Part shown: piece after piece, positions 22,859 through 37,000 of the stretch
How the letters are laid out: each line of letters starts with the position of its first letter
Position numbering within the stretch: the first letter of the stretch is position 1
Assembly: GCA_023014335.1 (NCBI GenBank)
Contig: JAECYW010000001.1
Coordinates: 1,984,001 to 2,048,000 of the forward strand
DNA from: Galerina marginata
Lineage: Eukaryota; Basidiomycota; Agaricomycetes; Agaricales; Galerinaceae
Reading direction: 5' to 3'
DNA: 64,000 bases
Translations under genes and position numbers: made by a program
Notes under the pieces: model-generated
Seen by the model: only the letters and a program-made list of their open reading frames with translations
The model's database searches: none
What the model was told of the DNA's origin: nothing

Positions 22859-24743
22859 TTAAATCAGCCCTTGCTTCTTAAGGTCATCATAGGTCTTGCG
22901 GTTATACACATTCCCCTCGTCGTCTTCAAGTTCCTCCATCGTCTCTTGCTCAAATATTTCATGCCGACCTTCTTGTTTCAGTTTTTCTGCCACTGATGTT
23001 TAAGATTTAGTAAATTTAGCGGTGGCATACAATCGCAGACTAAACCCACAAGCGAGAGCATCTTCGATGTGGGTGATCTCATGGAAATGTTTTGTATTCG
23101 GAAGACCAAGTGCGCGCATGCCGAACGCGTGTCGTGATTCCTAGAAGAAGACTGTAAGCCATAGGAGATCGTTCTTTCATTCAGCCACTTACTTGGAAAT
23201 GTCTGTCAAAATTTTTCCTGAGAGTATAGTTAGGTATTTGGGATCACAAAACGGAAATGAGAAACATACCTGCCCATGTAGACGTGATCGGAGCAAATTT
23301 CGCATCGATACTCTACCCCGAGACCATGCAGCTTGTACAACCAATAAGGAATTGGTTTCCCGTCCCATCCGAGAGGAAGCTTGAGAGGATTATAAATTCT
23401 TTCCTCTTCTTCGTCTTCCTCGGCAGCACCTTCGGCTACTGCTGTCTGTGGGGCAGCAGGTTTAGCTTGGTCTAGAAGCTCTTGCTCACGCTCCCTCGCT
23501 GTAAGCGAGAAGCGACGCTCCACATTGGACTTGGTTTCATTCAATGTCGGAACTAGTGTGATGAGAAGGTCTGTAGCGAGGTGTGTATAGTAGGCCGAAT
23601 TGCGGAGACGAGTTTTTGCAGAAGATTGGGTCGTGTGACTTGATACTTCGGGGTGAGAGGAACCGTTAGGATTCGCAGGAGGTTCTCCGGATGATGCTTG
23701 CTTAGCAACAGCTTTGATATGTTTTTTTGAAGTAAGATGTGCATCATACACGGTTTGTTTTGAATAGTGCTTCTGACCTGGGTGAAAGAAAAATAAGATA
23801 TAAAAAGCAATGTATGCAGAACCGGAAATATCTTACAAGCGCTACACCATATACCAGCATTGTCAGTACCGTTTGCCTGGGCTTTGAGTTCTGAAGAATC
23901 TTCCCAGCCGGGTATCTCGCGTGCCTCCCATGTCTTGTCGAACTCTGCAGAGGCACTAGCTTGTCGCGAGTCAACATCGACAAGGGGCTGCGTTTTCTTG
24001 CTGAAGGACAAAAGGTAACCGTGCAGATTTTTTATGTAACTGGTATCCGGTCACTATATGAGTATAAAATTCAGAGAGAGCAATGTAACTCACGATTCGA
24101 AATCTTTTGCGGTGCGTGTTTCCTTCGGAAGGTCAGAATGAACCGGTTGATTTTGGGCAGAGAGTAACAGGTCGAGATATTGCAGGTAGCCCGGCCGTTT
24201 CCCAATACTTTTCAAGTTGTTGTACGCAGTGTGATTGGCATAGAGGTCAAGGTACTTTCCATACCCTTCTTCACCCGAGAAAAGGAGAGCGACGGCTTTA
24301 AACCAGTATGTAAATCAACGTACCGATACTTGAGTATCAAGGACGTACCGTCTTCTTCTTCGAAATCTTCGTCTCCGTCCTGCCCAGGTTCATCGAGGAA
24401 TGCTGCAATCTCAAGGTCAAAACCGACTGGCAGAGAATCAGGGTATTTGTGGTAGTGTTCTTGAATTTTCACCAACCGCGAGTAGAACTCCTGACAAGTC
24501 GTTTTGTTGCAAAGGTGCAGAGAGCACGTCGAGTTCTGCTTTCCTCGCGTCTTCATCCTCGTAGACGTTGTTCAAGTCCGTGAGTCTCGAGGAGATGCGG
24601 TCAAGAATTTGGGAAGCCTTATGTTCATTCTGTAGACTCCGGTCGTGGGCTGAAGTTGGACGAGAGAGCAAGGTATACAGAGCCCTTTCGAATTGTTCAA
24701 TTTCTTCATGAGTCTGGCGTTGATTTTCTATGACTGAATCCAT
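22859..24743 (-). CDS. SF3A3: Splicing factor 3A subunit 3 (SF3A3/Prp9)
   Basis: This subunit of the SF3a complex of U2 snRNP acts in prespliceosome assembly. Exons are 24743-24349, 24295-24094, 24039-23837, 23777-23270, 23217-23193, 23140-23050 and 22992-22859, about 518 residues. Signature regions: [20 protein letters not shown] at the N-terminus, [35 protein letters not shown], the C2H2-type finger WCSACQKHYSK, and the C-terminal zinc region [19 protein letters not shown], ending in [10 protein letters not shown]. One base is in excess in exon 1: GG on the coding strand (CC at 24490-24491) where one G gives DLSEFYSRLV. The summed exon length (1,558 nt) is exactly one over a multiple of three. 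Start codons of this gene and FAL1 are only 97 bp apart. Confidence 0.95.
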
Positions 24744-24840
24744 GGTTGAGAAGGAAAGTGACAAACGAAGAAAGTGGTCACGTTCGAACTCCGATCATCA
24801 TCCAACCTTTCGTTCCAACCACAACCACAACCACTCAAAA
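24744..24840. promoter_or_regulatory. 97-bp bidirectional promoter between SF3A3 and FAL1
   Basis: The two start codons face away from each other across 97 bp, so promoter elements and both 5' UTRs must fit here or overlap the first exons. The strip contains repeated CAACCA/CCACAACC-like motifs near 24815-24832. No TATA box is obvious. Confidence 0.6.
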
Positions 24841-26448
<1,608 letters not shown>

Positions 26449-28851
26449 TGAATCTCAGAGCCAAAGACCACGGGATTTCTTGTCGGAACGTCATTAATTA
26501 CGCTGCATTGTACTTTACACTGTAGGTTATCAGATTTCTTGGCTGGTATGTATTAGGTCTGTTAGTTTTTATCCTCGTATTTTACGATTTAGCAAGTTAC
26601 ATGCTCCACATTCTTCTCTCAGTATGTTTTGACTATTTCGTCTGCATGAACGATGCCTTACTGTGAAAAGAAACGTGTTCCGACAGAAACTGCCTGCAAA
26701 CAGTTCTAACTAACAACTTATCGCTTATTTGATACATGTGTATTCGCGATCGAAAATAGGGAGTCGAAAGTTTATGGACATTTATTCGTTCTCCCGATGG
26801 CATGGGCTGCCTGTCGACTGAAGGCCCGATATCATTGGCACAAGGGTCCCAGTAGTGATCTGCGTGAATCACTGTTAAGCTGTCCAATCTCGATGAAATT
26901 ATGCCTTCAGGGGAAACGGTGATATGAATTCCATATGTATCGGGGAAAATGAGGGTACATAACACGAGGACCTCCAACTAACCGTCGGAAGGAAATAGAG
27001 TGTGGCGTGGCGTGGGTGGAGTTGAGGTGCACAATTTCTCCTGGTATGAAGCAAGCACTACCACAGGGATAAGCTACGTAGGTTACGGGGCACATCCGCT
27101 CATGTCTGGAAGTAGTAGGTGAGGAGTTGTTTCAGGGACCACGGAAGAACTCGAAGGCAGCGCTTAAGAACGTTCACCGTAGAACTTCTGTTCCCGGGAT
27201 CAAGTCCGTCGCAGGTTGGTACCAGCCTGGAGACTGCCGAAGATTATTGGCAGGTTATATATCCACATCCACCCAAATCCATTAATTATTGCATTCGAGT
27301 GGATAAAGGGATTTTCTCATCTGGGACCCATACCACGCGATAACGAGTAGAAATTCTAATCAGATTCAAATCTGTGTGAGATTGTATTAATTAGACGAGG
27401 CAGATGTTCCGATCCCTTTCGAGGGAGAAGAAGCGGTGCAACTCTGTCAAACAACGAGGAAGGATTTGCAATAACGCCGAGGCCCGTCCAGATATATGCC
27501 AATCCGATGTTGAGTAAACTGGGCACAGGCCTCCACGAGGAGTTTGCATATGGGCGAAGCGTGGCACGCAGATACTAACTGTGCGTCGTATTCTCATAAC
27601 CGAGTGAGGAGTCGAAATGAAAGAGGGCTAGACACCTCCAGTGGAATTATCGATGTCAGGACTAAGCCAGTAATAAGATTGGAGACCAAGGCGTATATGA
27701 AGGTCCTGCACAGTACCGATTTCATAGTTCATAGAAGACCCTGAACGTTGTGCATAGCCTATAAATTGTCATTCGCCATAGGGATGAGTGCAGCAGATTT
27801 GTTCACCTTTACGTTTGCTAAACACTCGAAGTCACACATACACACAATGTTATGCCCTGTTTTTGTCATAAAAAAATAGACTCATAGGTGTTCTTCCTGT
27901 ACCCAAGGGAAATTCCTCCGAGTAAATGCCAGTATGCGCATATGAGATTGGTCGCAGGTTAGCGAAGAATCAGATCTTGGAAGAATGAAGATCCATTGCA
28001 AGTTAAACGGATTCTGGAGTGAAATCGTGGGTAGGCGAACTCAAGTTTGCCATAAATCATGCGGCGGCGACTGAGAAGCAGACTCATGGTACCTATAAAA
28101 CGACGGAAGTCTGCAAACGCTCTTCACTTCTCCCTCTGGTTATCATGTGCTATTGGCGAAGGTAAGTGAACGACCCAAACGCCTAAATCTATCTTTGACT
28201 CACGATATTGGCATTTCCAGAGTACGCAACATTTATAAAAAGTCAGTTGACGTATTCACAGTTCTGGACCTTGGTTTACTGTTTGAAAGCAGATGCGGCC
28301 ATGGTATCACCTTGGTAAAGTTTATCTCCTGAAAGGTGCCACTTTTTGCTAATCAAAAGCAATAGCCAGACGAAGAGGTATGTCCATCGTCAAATGCAGA
28401 ACCGACGCTAAGCGCTTGCGATAGATCAAGTGCGACCTGGTCCATTGTAAATTCAGTCCTGCCCACCCAAGCGATTGCCAACCACCGCATTGCACTCAAA
28501 CTTGTTGGCAATAGTATGTCATTTGTGATCAATTGCATTTCACTGAACCTAAGGTTCCACATACCAGTCGACAGTACCCGCAACAATATTCTCCGCATAT
28601 CGACAAGGAATGTCCGGCATGCAGCACTAGAGCTTGAGATTATAGACTGGTGAAATAGCACGACCGCCGAGGTGCCTGACGCAGAGAGATGAGACGAAAA
28701 GAAAAGTAATGCATGACAGAGCTAATAACACGATACATAACACAAAAGGCAAGACGCCAAAGCTCGCTGGTAGTAGAATGAAATCAATGAAGATAAAGTA
28801 GAACGGAAAATAGAATGTACAGTAAACTTACCGTGATCCTTCGCGTCATAG
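26449..28851. other. 2.4-kb stretch without a convincing gene
   Basis: This stretch separates FAL1 from SF3B6. Only short frames occur, on both strands, with no consensus intron set joining them into a recognisable protein. A minus-strand frame at 26633-26977 and overlapping pieces to 27095 look faintly protein-like but match nothing I know. A TATA-like ctataaaa occurs near 28095, followed by a short frame at 28147. It may hold gene relics or non-coding transcripts. Confidence 0.5.
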
Positions 28852-29333
28852 TCAAGGGTCTCCAATGTCGTGTTTTTTCTTTAACTGCGCTAGCTCTTCT
28901 TCTCTTCTCGCAAGGTCGGCTTTGGCAGCAGCAGCATCCTGCTTAGCAGGCATGTGATATAGGACAACAATATACCGCTCTTGTAAATGGAAACCATTCA
29001 GATGGTCAAGGGCATTTTTGGCCTGTGGGGATTAGCATTAGTTGTTCATTCGACGCGAGTACAAAAAATAGAATTACACACATCCATAACATCGTCGTAA
29101 ACAACAAAAGCAGTCCCTTTGGTCTTTTGCTCGTTTCCTATGCGAATTTGACGTATGCTCCCGTAACGTCCGAACAAATCATACAGGTCTTCTCCAGTAA
29201 TCTGGTAATTCAAGTTTTTTACAAAAAGAATTCGATTAGCTCCAGGAGGGAGTTTCGTCTTTCAAAAAGGATCATCAGAGAGTTCTCGAGGCTGGCAAGC
29301 ACAATAACTTACTGTCGGTCTTGCGAGGGCCAT
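28852..29333 (-). CDS. SF3B6: SF3b 14-kDa subunit (SF3B6/p14), RRM protein
   Basis: p14 is the SF3b component that contacts the branch-point adenosine in the U2 snRNP. Three exons (29333-29313, 29258-29082, 29022-28852) encode 122 residues; human p14 has 125. A single RRM is present: RNP2 in ILFVKNLNY and RNP1 in [10 protein letters not shown], preceded by the SF3B1-contacting stretch KLPPGANR. A basic Ala/Lys/Glu-rich tail follows. Fully in frame. S. cerevisiae lacks this subunit, while most fungi keep it. Confidence 0.96.
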
Positions 29334-29868
29334 AGTAAGAAAGCAGTTCAAGTGAAAGTCACTTGTTGCGAGAAAGTTGGTATTTGTCAGCGTAGCGTCA
29401 CAATTTGCCATATTTGGGTTACCCCTATTTTTGGCCCCTCCCTTCTTTAAGGTTGCATACAGATGCGTAATAATGAGAACGCTTCACAGAAGACAAGAAA
29501 AAGGTAGGATTCTCAAGAGTAATTCAGCTTTCTGACACTTCGAACAGAATGATTGCGTCCAAAATTACCATTGTTTTGTCCTTGGTTCTCCAGAAAAGGT
29601 TTAAAAACCACCGATACATCGTGCAAACGCACTTTGTGGCTGCCACGATACGTGGGGACTTTCGTCGACAGATTACTCGCTTTTTCGCATACTTGATAGA
29701 GACCTAGACGCAGTCCGGAGCATGCTAGCACAGAAGTTGTCTTCCTCTGAAATCTCGGGTGCACTTACACCTGCTATGTAGACCTTTAGAAAGGCTATAC
29801 TCCATGGTTCCACGTTAGCAGCGAAGACGCCTTTATAATGGCCGACTTTCATTCATCAAAATGCTGGT

Positions 29869-30869
29869 CTACAAGGACGTTAATATAACCATGAAAGTCA
29901 TTGCAATTATTTCTGGGCCTTTAAATCGCATTTTATCGGAATTTCCACGCGACGTGGAAGGTGTGGTACTCGGGGCAGTGACGGCCGCTGGAGGAGACGT
30001 GTCGAATGTCGTAAGTGAGGGATCCGCTGGAATCGAAAAAGGTGCCGTCGGTGTTGGCTGTTGGTCGGTAGCACTTGCCATCTGGGTAGATGACGCGCCA
30101 GCCGAAGAGTCCATTGGTCCAACAAGGAAATAATTTCCAGCAATCGGGTTCCCGAGACTGACATTTTGCGCAAAGGAGGCCACATTGAAATTATTTCTTG
30201 GGGTAGAAGCGTTGACAAACATGGGTCCATCCGTGTTGAAAGTGTCAGGTTGGTTAAAAACGAGGAGAACATATCTAAGTTAATTGATTCTGTTAGAACA
30301 CTTCGAGGTAGAAAATATAAAGGAATACTAACCGATGAGGATCAGATCCCGCAGGTGGCGCGGGCGGTGTGAATTCCATAAGAGCAGGGCTATTGTTCGA
30401 AAGTAAACCGGACGTCATGTCTGCGCTGAAATCACCCCCGAGGAAGTGCAGAAATTCTGCGAAACTGCGGTTCTGGGGAGTAGGGGCATCTGGATCCACG
30501 AGTGCCACAACAAACGACATATTCCCAGTTGCAGCTGCATTTGAGTCCGAAGAAATCAGGGTTATGTCAGGTTGCATGGCCGTTTCTGAGTACAGATTCC
30601 AATTAAGTCCGGGCTTTCATGTTGGCATTTCGGTCGCCTCACTTACGTTCCATTGTCAACAATATTCCGGGGACCACATCCACGCTATCCATGGACACCG
30701 AGTCAGTAAAAGTAACATTAACCAAGTCCATGGGGTTGAAAGATTGCAGGACATCTGGAATGATTTGGGCGGTTGAGAAAGCTGTTGTGACATTACTCAA
30801 ATCAGGCATCGCTACTTGGGCACAAGCCCAGTGCAGGAGTAATGCGATGGAGAATAGTGGGGAAAGCAT
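29869..30869 (-). CDS. Secreted PEBP-family (phosphatidylethanolamine-binding) protein with GPI-like tail
   Basis: Three exons (30869-30647, 30585-30333, 30274-29869) give 293 residues. A signal peptide is clear (MLSPLFSIALLLHWACAQ). The PEBP core follows, with VALVDPDAPTP (the conserved DPDxP ligand-site motif), FLHFLGGDF and YVLLVFNQP. Several N-glycosylation sequons (NVT, NRS, NAS) fit secretion. Residues after about 205 are Ser/Thr/Pro-rich and end in a hydrophobic stretch (AMTFMVILTSL), as in GPI-anchored proteins. The ligand and role in fungi are unclear. An in-frame upstream ATG at 30923 would hide the signal peptide, so I prefer 30869. Confidence 0.85.
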
Positions 30870-31519
30870 TGTTCGCGCGAAGAAACCAATATGTGTCTCG
30901 TACGACCAGTTTATATTGCTCATGCAGAATACGTTGAGATTGTTGAATCTAGAAATAGTAGCACCATGATGTCATCGAATCTTCTCAGAAACAAGAAACC
31001 CACGAGCGGGAGAGAAAACCCGGAAGCACGAAGACGAAGCTTTCACTTGCTATACCTTTACCTTACATGTCAGGTCGCTACATGGTTTGGCTAGGAGTCA
31101 TTTCTTGCTCATGGTATTCTGGATTTTTCATGGGACAACTGTGACGAGAACATCGGGAACTGTTCCTCCAAGTCAGTGCCAGTGGATCCAGACACACTGT
31201 AAGTATATCACAAAGAAACCGGGATGCGTGAAGTAAGACGGCACCTAAGGAGGCGTATGGTGGGAAAGCGGCCGTTATGGAATGCCGTGTTTGCACTGCA
31301 AACCTCCCTTCGTCGGGTATATACCGTGTGGAAACCGGGCAGCTTCAGAGCATGTCGAAGGCCACTTTTCACATATCATAACCCCATGTTTAATAGTATC
31401 TTGGCACGAAAACGTTCCGTTCTCGCGTGAAGTGGCTTGCAGAAATGAATATCCAGCAGTCAAGCAAAAAATTGGAATCAACTTGCTCACAAAATATAGA
31501 AACATCACTCGATAAAATG

Positions 31520-31949
31520 TTATTTCTTCTTCGATTTGCCACCCTTCCTCATCAGCCTTTCTACTTCGCCGCAATCGTTCGGGCCTCTAGTACAAACGAC
31601 AGTAGCGTCTTCGACGCCACCTTCCATGTCTTGTATGATGCATTTGACATCCTCTGCATTAGGACAAGGGCAGTCGACGGGTCTTGCCACACAGTCCAAA
31701 GTTTCTGGACAAAGGTACTCCGAACACGACACTAGGAGTGATAATAGCGATTAACCAAAGGCAGTGTAGTTGAAATAGAATAGACTTGCCACTGTCAGAA
31801 TAAGCAGCCCACTGGGATGCCCCTGATCGTTGTTGCTGTTGTTGATGCTGCTGTTGATGACCCCACATGTTTTCGAAGAAATTGAACTGAGCAGAGACGA
31901 ATTGAAGTCCAGCCAAAAAAATAAGAGGCAGAATAAAACGTCGCTGCAT
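31520..31949 (-). CDS. LCL2: Lcl2-like secreted protein (long chronological lifespan 2 family)
   Basis: Two exons (31949-31793, 31731-31520) encode 122 residues, the usual size of the family. The signal peptide [21 protein letters not shown] is followed by FNFFENMWG, a His/Gln tract, and the Cys-rich core ([28 protein letters not shown]) that defines Lcl2. The C-terminus is basic (KGGKSKKK). In yeast, Lcl2 has been linked to ER-associated degradation and lifespan; the biochemical role is open. The Gln codon tract at 31820-31860 is a likely length-variable repeat. Confidence 0.88.
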
Positions 31950-32089
31950 TGTTTGACTGACAGAAACAAAGGCGTCCTTTGAGAGAGTAAGAGTTGCTAC
32001 GTAGAACTTGCGTAGAACTGAACCGGGTGACTGTCACGAACGCGACGTGTTCCTGTGCCCACGTGGCACGCTGCCTTGTAAAATACTTA

Positions 32090-32472
32090 CAGTCATCCAC
32101 CGGCTAATGTTACACTGAAAGTTAAAAATCAAAATGAAAATTTTTCATCGCACTTTTTCCCAATAAAAACCATATGATAATTCTTTATAATTCTGTTAGT
32201 TCCTTCAGTCAAAATTTCAGGTGATCTTATTCACTTCTCGCAAAGTTATTCCCAAAACACTGGTGTAACACTGAGTTGTGAGCCAATTTGCGGCACTTTG
32301 AGTTCGCCATTCCTCAGTCAATTTTTATTCGTTCCCTCTGAAATTTTACAAGGTAATAGAGAACGTATACAGCTCACAGGAAAATTTTATTTCATCAAAA
32401 AAGACCCATTTTTGGCTGAGTTATGAAGGTGTAACACTCAGTGGTGGCGTAACATTAGCCGGTGGATGACTG
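32090..32472. mobile_element. 383-bp MITE with 24-bp perfect terminal inverted repeats (Tc1/mariner type)
   Basis: Bases 32090-32113 and 32449-32472 are perfect inverted repeats starting CAGTCATCC and ending GGATGACTG. Each outer end is flanked by TA (32088-32089 and 32473-32474), the target duplication expected for Tc1/mariner elements. The interior is AT-rich with no coding frame. It carries two near-copies of a GGTGTAACACT motif (about 32261 and 32429), so sub-terminal repeats may exist. It is non-autonomous and sits between LCL2 and the gene at 32911. Confidence 0.85.
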
Positions 32473-32910
32473 TACTGACATTCTGAATCCGTTCCTCATG
32501 CGGCCTCGGCTGCATTTTTTTAAAAAAATAACTCTCAGTGAACGCAAGATAAATAAACCCAAGGAATCGCAAAATTTTATCCCTGAAGGTGTCAGGTATC
32601 AGTCCACAAATATACATTAAAAAATCCGAGTCCTCACACACAATACTTGCCAGTAACGGGACTTAGCATATGGTATAGAACAAGAATAGAAAGGTAAATA
32701 GGGTGTTTTAACTACAAGAAGGTGCAGAGATCAAGGTAAAGATGTATGAGATGTACAACTCGAGAGTACTGGACAAGGCGTATCATGTCATGAATAGATA
32801 GATAGATGATTGGGTCGATAGGTGCACGGGCTAGGAATGTTTGTAATGACTAAATTTGAATGAACAAGGAAGATGAATGTGAAAGAAATCGAAATCAGAG
32901 GAACAGATCT

Positions 32911-34021
32911 TCATCCGTCGCTATCGTGGTGGTCGTCGCCGAGATCCATTTCGTCCCTCATCATTTGCCGCAGCGCTTTCTTTCCTTTCTGCGTCGTTGA
33001 CGACGGTGTTGATATCCTGAACATGTTCCTCGATGGGGTGGACGACAGGTCAGCGATACCCCACCCTACCAACTTCCTCGCGGCAGTCGTTGGTTGATTT
33101 CGATTTCCTGGGCGTGACAGCCCCTGCGCAGAAAGTGCCTTGGTCTGCCTTCAGCGCAGAGCCACTTGGTACTGTTGCCGCTTTTGACTTAATACGCGGT
33201 GCCAAATTTTCTTTGTGGGTGTCACGATGTGCCTTCAGATCCATTCGAGATTCTTGGCTTGTTTTCGTTGTCGTTTCTGTGGGATAGACTACCATGTGCG
33301 GGTCCTGGAACACGAGGAAACCGGGAAAGTGACGGGAGTTGGGGTCCGCTGTTTGAGACGGCAGTTCTCGGGGAGTAAATGTCACATCAGGAAGCGTGGG
33401 CGATAGGTAAGTGTCCGAGAGGTTCAAAAAGTTATCGTCGTCGTTATGGAACATGTGGTGGGTGCTCGAAGCTCGTGTTGGGGGGACTGTCCTCGGTTTC
33501 AACTCTGGGGAAGGTGCAAGTTCACGGGATGACGACGGCGTTTGGCTGGGATACACGTCAATCAAATATGTACTCGACGAAGAAAACTTCTGGGGGTCCC
33601 CTTCAAAGTTTTTCGGTAGTCCAAAATCCAGAACCCGAGCTGGGCTTGCAGGACTTGCAAGAACATGGTTAAAGCGAGCAGGGGAGGTTAAGGTTGTTGC
33701 TAGAGAGGGTAATGCGCTTTTGAACATTTTTTCTGGCACATACACGCCCTCGTCGTTCAGAATTCGCCGTTTAGCTGGACTGAAGAGTGATGGGCCACCC
33801 GGAGAAAGCGGACGTTTGTTGCATTTGATCGGTTTGGTGGAGGTCGACATGTCGGTACCTGGTGGAGGTAGATAGTTCTCGAGAGGCAACTCCCGTAAAG
33901 GACCTGGTCGTTGCATTAGAGAGGGCGAAGGAGGTTTTGGCAGCAGTCGTTGGGGAGAGGAACAATTCGAGTCAAAAGAAAGTTGAACTTGAACAATGCG
34001 ACGTCCGCGTGGCATTGTCAC
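32911..34021 (-). CDS. Uncharacterised disordered protein with KEN box and D-box-like motif
   Basis: Two exons, 34021-33060 and 33016-32911, join in frame for 355 residues; the 43-bp intron is short but canonical. The protein is Pro/Ser/Thr-rich and probably disordered. It has a basic N-terminus (MPRGRR), a PxxP-rich stretch, an SPAKRRILNDE segment near residue 85 (RxxL, D-box-like), HKENLAP near residue 270 (a KEN box), several S/TP sites including VTPRK, and an acidic tail (DEMDLGDDHH). Destruction motifs plus CDK-type sites suggest a cell-cycle-regulated nuclear protein. That is inference only; I know no named homologue. Without the intron the frame would need a one-base shift in a GGGG run. 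Confidence 0.65.
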
Positions 34022-34094
34022 GTCCGCGTGACGTAACGCGTCAACCGAACTAATTACACAGCTATTGTTACTTTTGTATTCCTAATCCTACAGA

Positions 34095-37000
34095 CTAGGG
34101 CTCTGTTGGCATCACTACGTCGAATACCCCCGTCCCTGTTGCGTTTGGTCGTCCCAGAATAATATTACCCGAAGGCGTCGTAAGGTCATCGAAATCACCA
34201 TAGAGCGTCGCGTCTGACAAGAATGCGGCGGTTGTCTCGTACGACGCTTTTAGTAAAGGTGATGGGTTGGTGGATATTCCTTTCCGATTGAAAGGCTTAT
34301 ATCCTCCATCAAAGGTCTGTGTGACAATCAACTCACTGATCTCTTTATACAAGAACTGAACGTACCATGTAATCAGCGATCAACTCAAGATGTCGCTTGT
34401 TCACGTCGATGCTATACACTGCGAAGATCCCTTTCATCTCCCGCAGAATCGCAGCCCGAGCCATTTCCACCCCATATGTCTTCAGGATGGCATAAATATC
34501 GTTCGAGTATATCTGGTCGTCTTCTAAGATACTCTCATCAGAACCTGAGGCGAACTCCCACATCCCCCGCAAGTTGGAACCATTCGTCGTTAACTATTCA
34601 AAAAAGCTCAGGATTTGGCGGAATATTGGTGCAGTGTAGTATGTTTACCTTGATCTCTGGCTCTCCACCTTTCTGGCTATCATCCTTGACTTGGAAACAT
34701 TCTGAAATTCCAGGGATTTCACGGATGACAGTGGCACGGCATGCTCGCTCGACGATCCCGACAAACAGTAGCTTTGGCATTTCAGGTGGGAACTATAAAG
34801 TGGGTCAGCATTCTTCACAGGTCGGTAGGGAAAGGCTTACCTCGAGGGTGAACGAGCACCCGGATTCATGAAAGCTGAAAGAAACACAGTGCTGCAAATG
34901 CCGTTGGAAAAGATTCGACACGCGGTTCACTAGGGTCTGGAAAGAAGTCGCCTTTGCCTTCTTCACTGTGGTTTCAGCTGCGGCTTCATCTCCATGAGCA
35001 TATTCAGCCTCGATGGCGGCATCATCATAAGCGCCGACTTCTTCGTCCTCATCTTCGTCAGTATCATAAGTCGCCTGTTGCTTCTTCTGCCTTGCGTGTT
35101 TTGCGTCATCGGCGTCGCCGTCGCCGACCTCACTCCCTTCGTCGTCATCTTTCTTCCTCCTTGGCCCTTCTTCCTCATCGTCATCATTTGTCTCACCCTC
35201 TCTGGCTTTGACCTTCTTTCCTTGTCCCAGTTGTGCCATTTGACTCTTTAGATCAGCATCAAGCTTTTTCATTTCGTTAACCATCTCCTTTTTAAGTGTC
35301 AAGGGGAACTTGACTCCGAAAGCAGCGAGAATCTCTTCTGGCTCGAGGTCGTGTTCCTCTTGATACTCTTCTTTCGGATAGAAGCTGATGTCAATCGTAA
35401 ATCGGGTCCGACGGGCTTCACCCTCCGACCGTAGTTGTTCTTGGACGCTAACGTTGTCAACTATTTGTGATACGGTGATACGGCTGGCTCTTTTGCAGAA
35501 CAAGCTGGTGTCATGCGGGGAGGTGCCACTGCGAACTTTCATAGTCATCGACGGTGTCTTCGGCTTTTGAGAGGCAGTCATGACGATTTCTCGTAGACGA
35601 GGAATACCGAGGGTAACGTTGGCGGCACCGTGCCCTAATACACAGACATTAACCACTGGCGAGTGCAGAAAAGGATTGCAATTTTTCTTACCAGCGAAAT
35701 GGAAAGTATTGAGTGTCATCTGAGTCGAGGGCTCGCCCACACTTCGAATCAGGGCATATCAGAATCCTTGTTATACTAAGTCAAACTTGGAACGTACCCT
35801 TGTGAAGCAATCAAACCGACGGCCTCTCCAGGTTCGACCAAACTTTTCATATACTTGAGGTTCATTAAAATCCGAAAATGCTTAACATCCATGGGAGTCC
35901 TTCGACTGCTGTAGTTAACCGTCAACTCCGAGTCAGCGAGGAGTTTCTCGGGGTTCGATTTCACATATTCGTCCACCGCTCTCGCGAATTCTTCGGAAGT
36001 ACTTCCCATGTAACGACTTGGATTATACTGTGAAAGGACTGGGTCATACCTATCTCTCTTCGAATGCTTTCCATCCGCACGATCCGCAGACCGCTTTAAC
36101 ACTTTCTTCATGTACGAAACGGCTGACTTCTCATCAACGACACCAGTGACCTCGTACGGCTTTAGCCGGCGAGCGAATGCAAGGTTGTTTTGGGCAATGA
36201 AGTTGAATTGGTATAGGTGCTTTTGTTTTGTGACATCCAGCGCATCTCCTCCGTAGAAGAATTGATAGATCGAATTGTCACTTCCTCGCACAGTGTTATC
36301 GTAGTGAACCCGAATGCCTTCGAGGTGCTTGATCAAACACCTCTGTAGATATCCAGACCGAGATGTCTTCACGGCGGTGTCAATGAGCCCTTCGCGTCCA
36401 GCCATGCAATGGAAATAAAACTCTTGGGGCTTTATTCCGGTCAGGAAACGACTCGCAACGTAACCACCAGCGATGGCTCTTGTTTCGAAGGGCCGGAAGG
36501 ACGGCAGAGTTTTGCCACTAACCATCACTGGCACCCGACGACCTTCTAGTTCCTGTTGGCCAAGAGCGCATGAAATTTGGCGAACATTGACTGCTGAACC
36601 CTTCGCACCCGACAAAGTCATCGTCTGCATGTGATTGTAGGGGAACTTGCGAAGAAGACCATCAGGTAAGCAAGCGTCTGAGATAGACGATGTAAGTTTT
36701 GACAGTTTGGTTTTGACAGTCATGTCCAGCCCGGCCATCTTGCTATCGTCACGAAGCACATCCTCGAGCAAAGCTCTAAGAGCAGCAGACATTTCGGCCT
36801 TTGGGATTGTACTGAGGGATGGAAAATTTTCAATAGCGCCTTCTGGTCCTAAGTTTTTGCCCTTTTCAAGAAGTTCATCTCGTTTGCTGTCGCCGGTGGG
36901 TGTGAGCATTAAATCATCCATTCTACATGTGAAAGCTCGATGTTGTAAGAATTTGGTGAAGAGCCGACTCAGGATCCCCAGAAGCTTTCCTGCCACATCA

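Noticed and set aside
26633..27095. Minus-strand frames resembling an enzyme fragment
   Set aside because: Two overlapping short frames without consistent splicing; I could not place them in any family with confidence.
33017..33060. Apparent one-base excess in GGGG of the KEN-box gene
   Set aside because: A canonical 43-bp intron (33017-33059) restores frame without any edit, though the intron is short.
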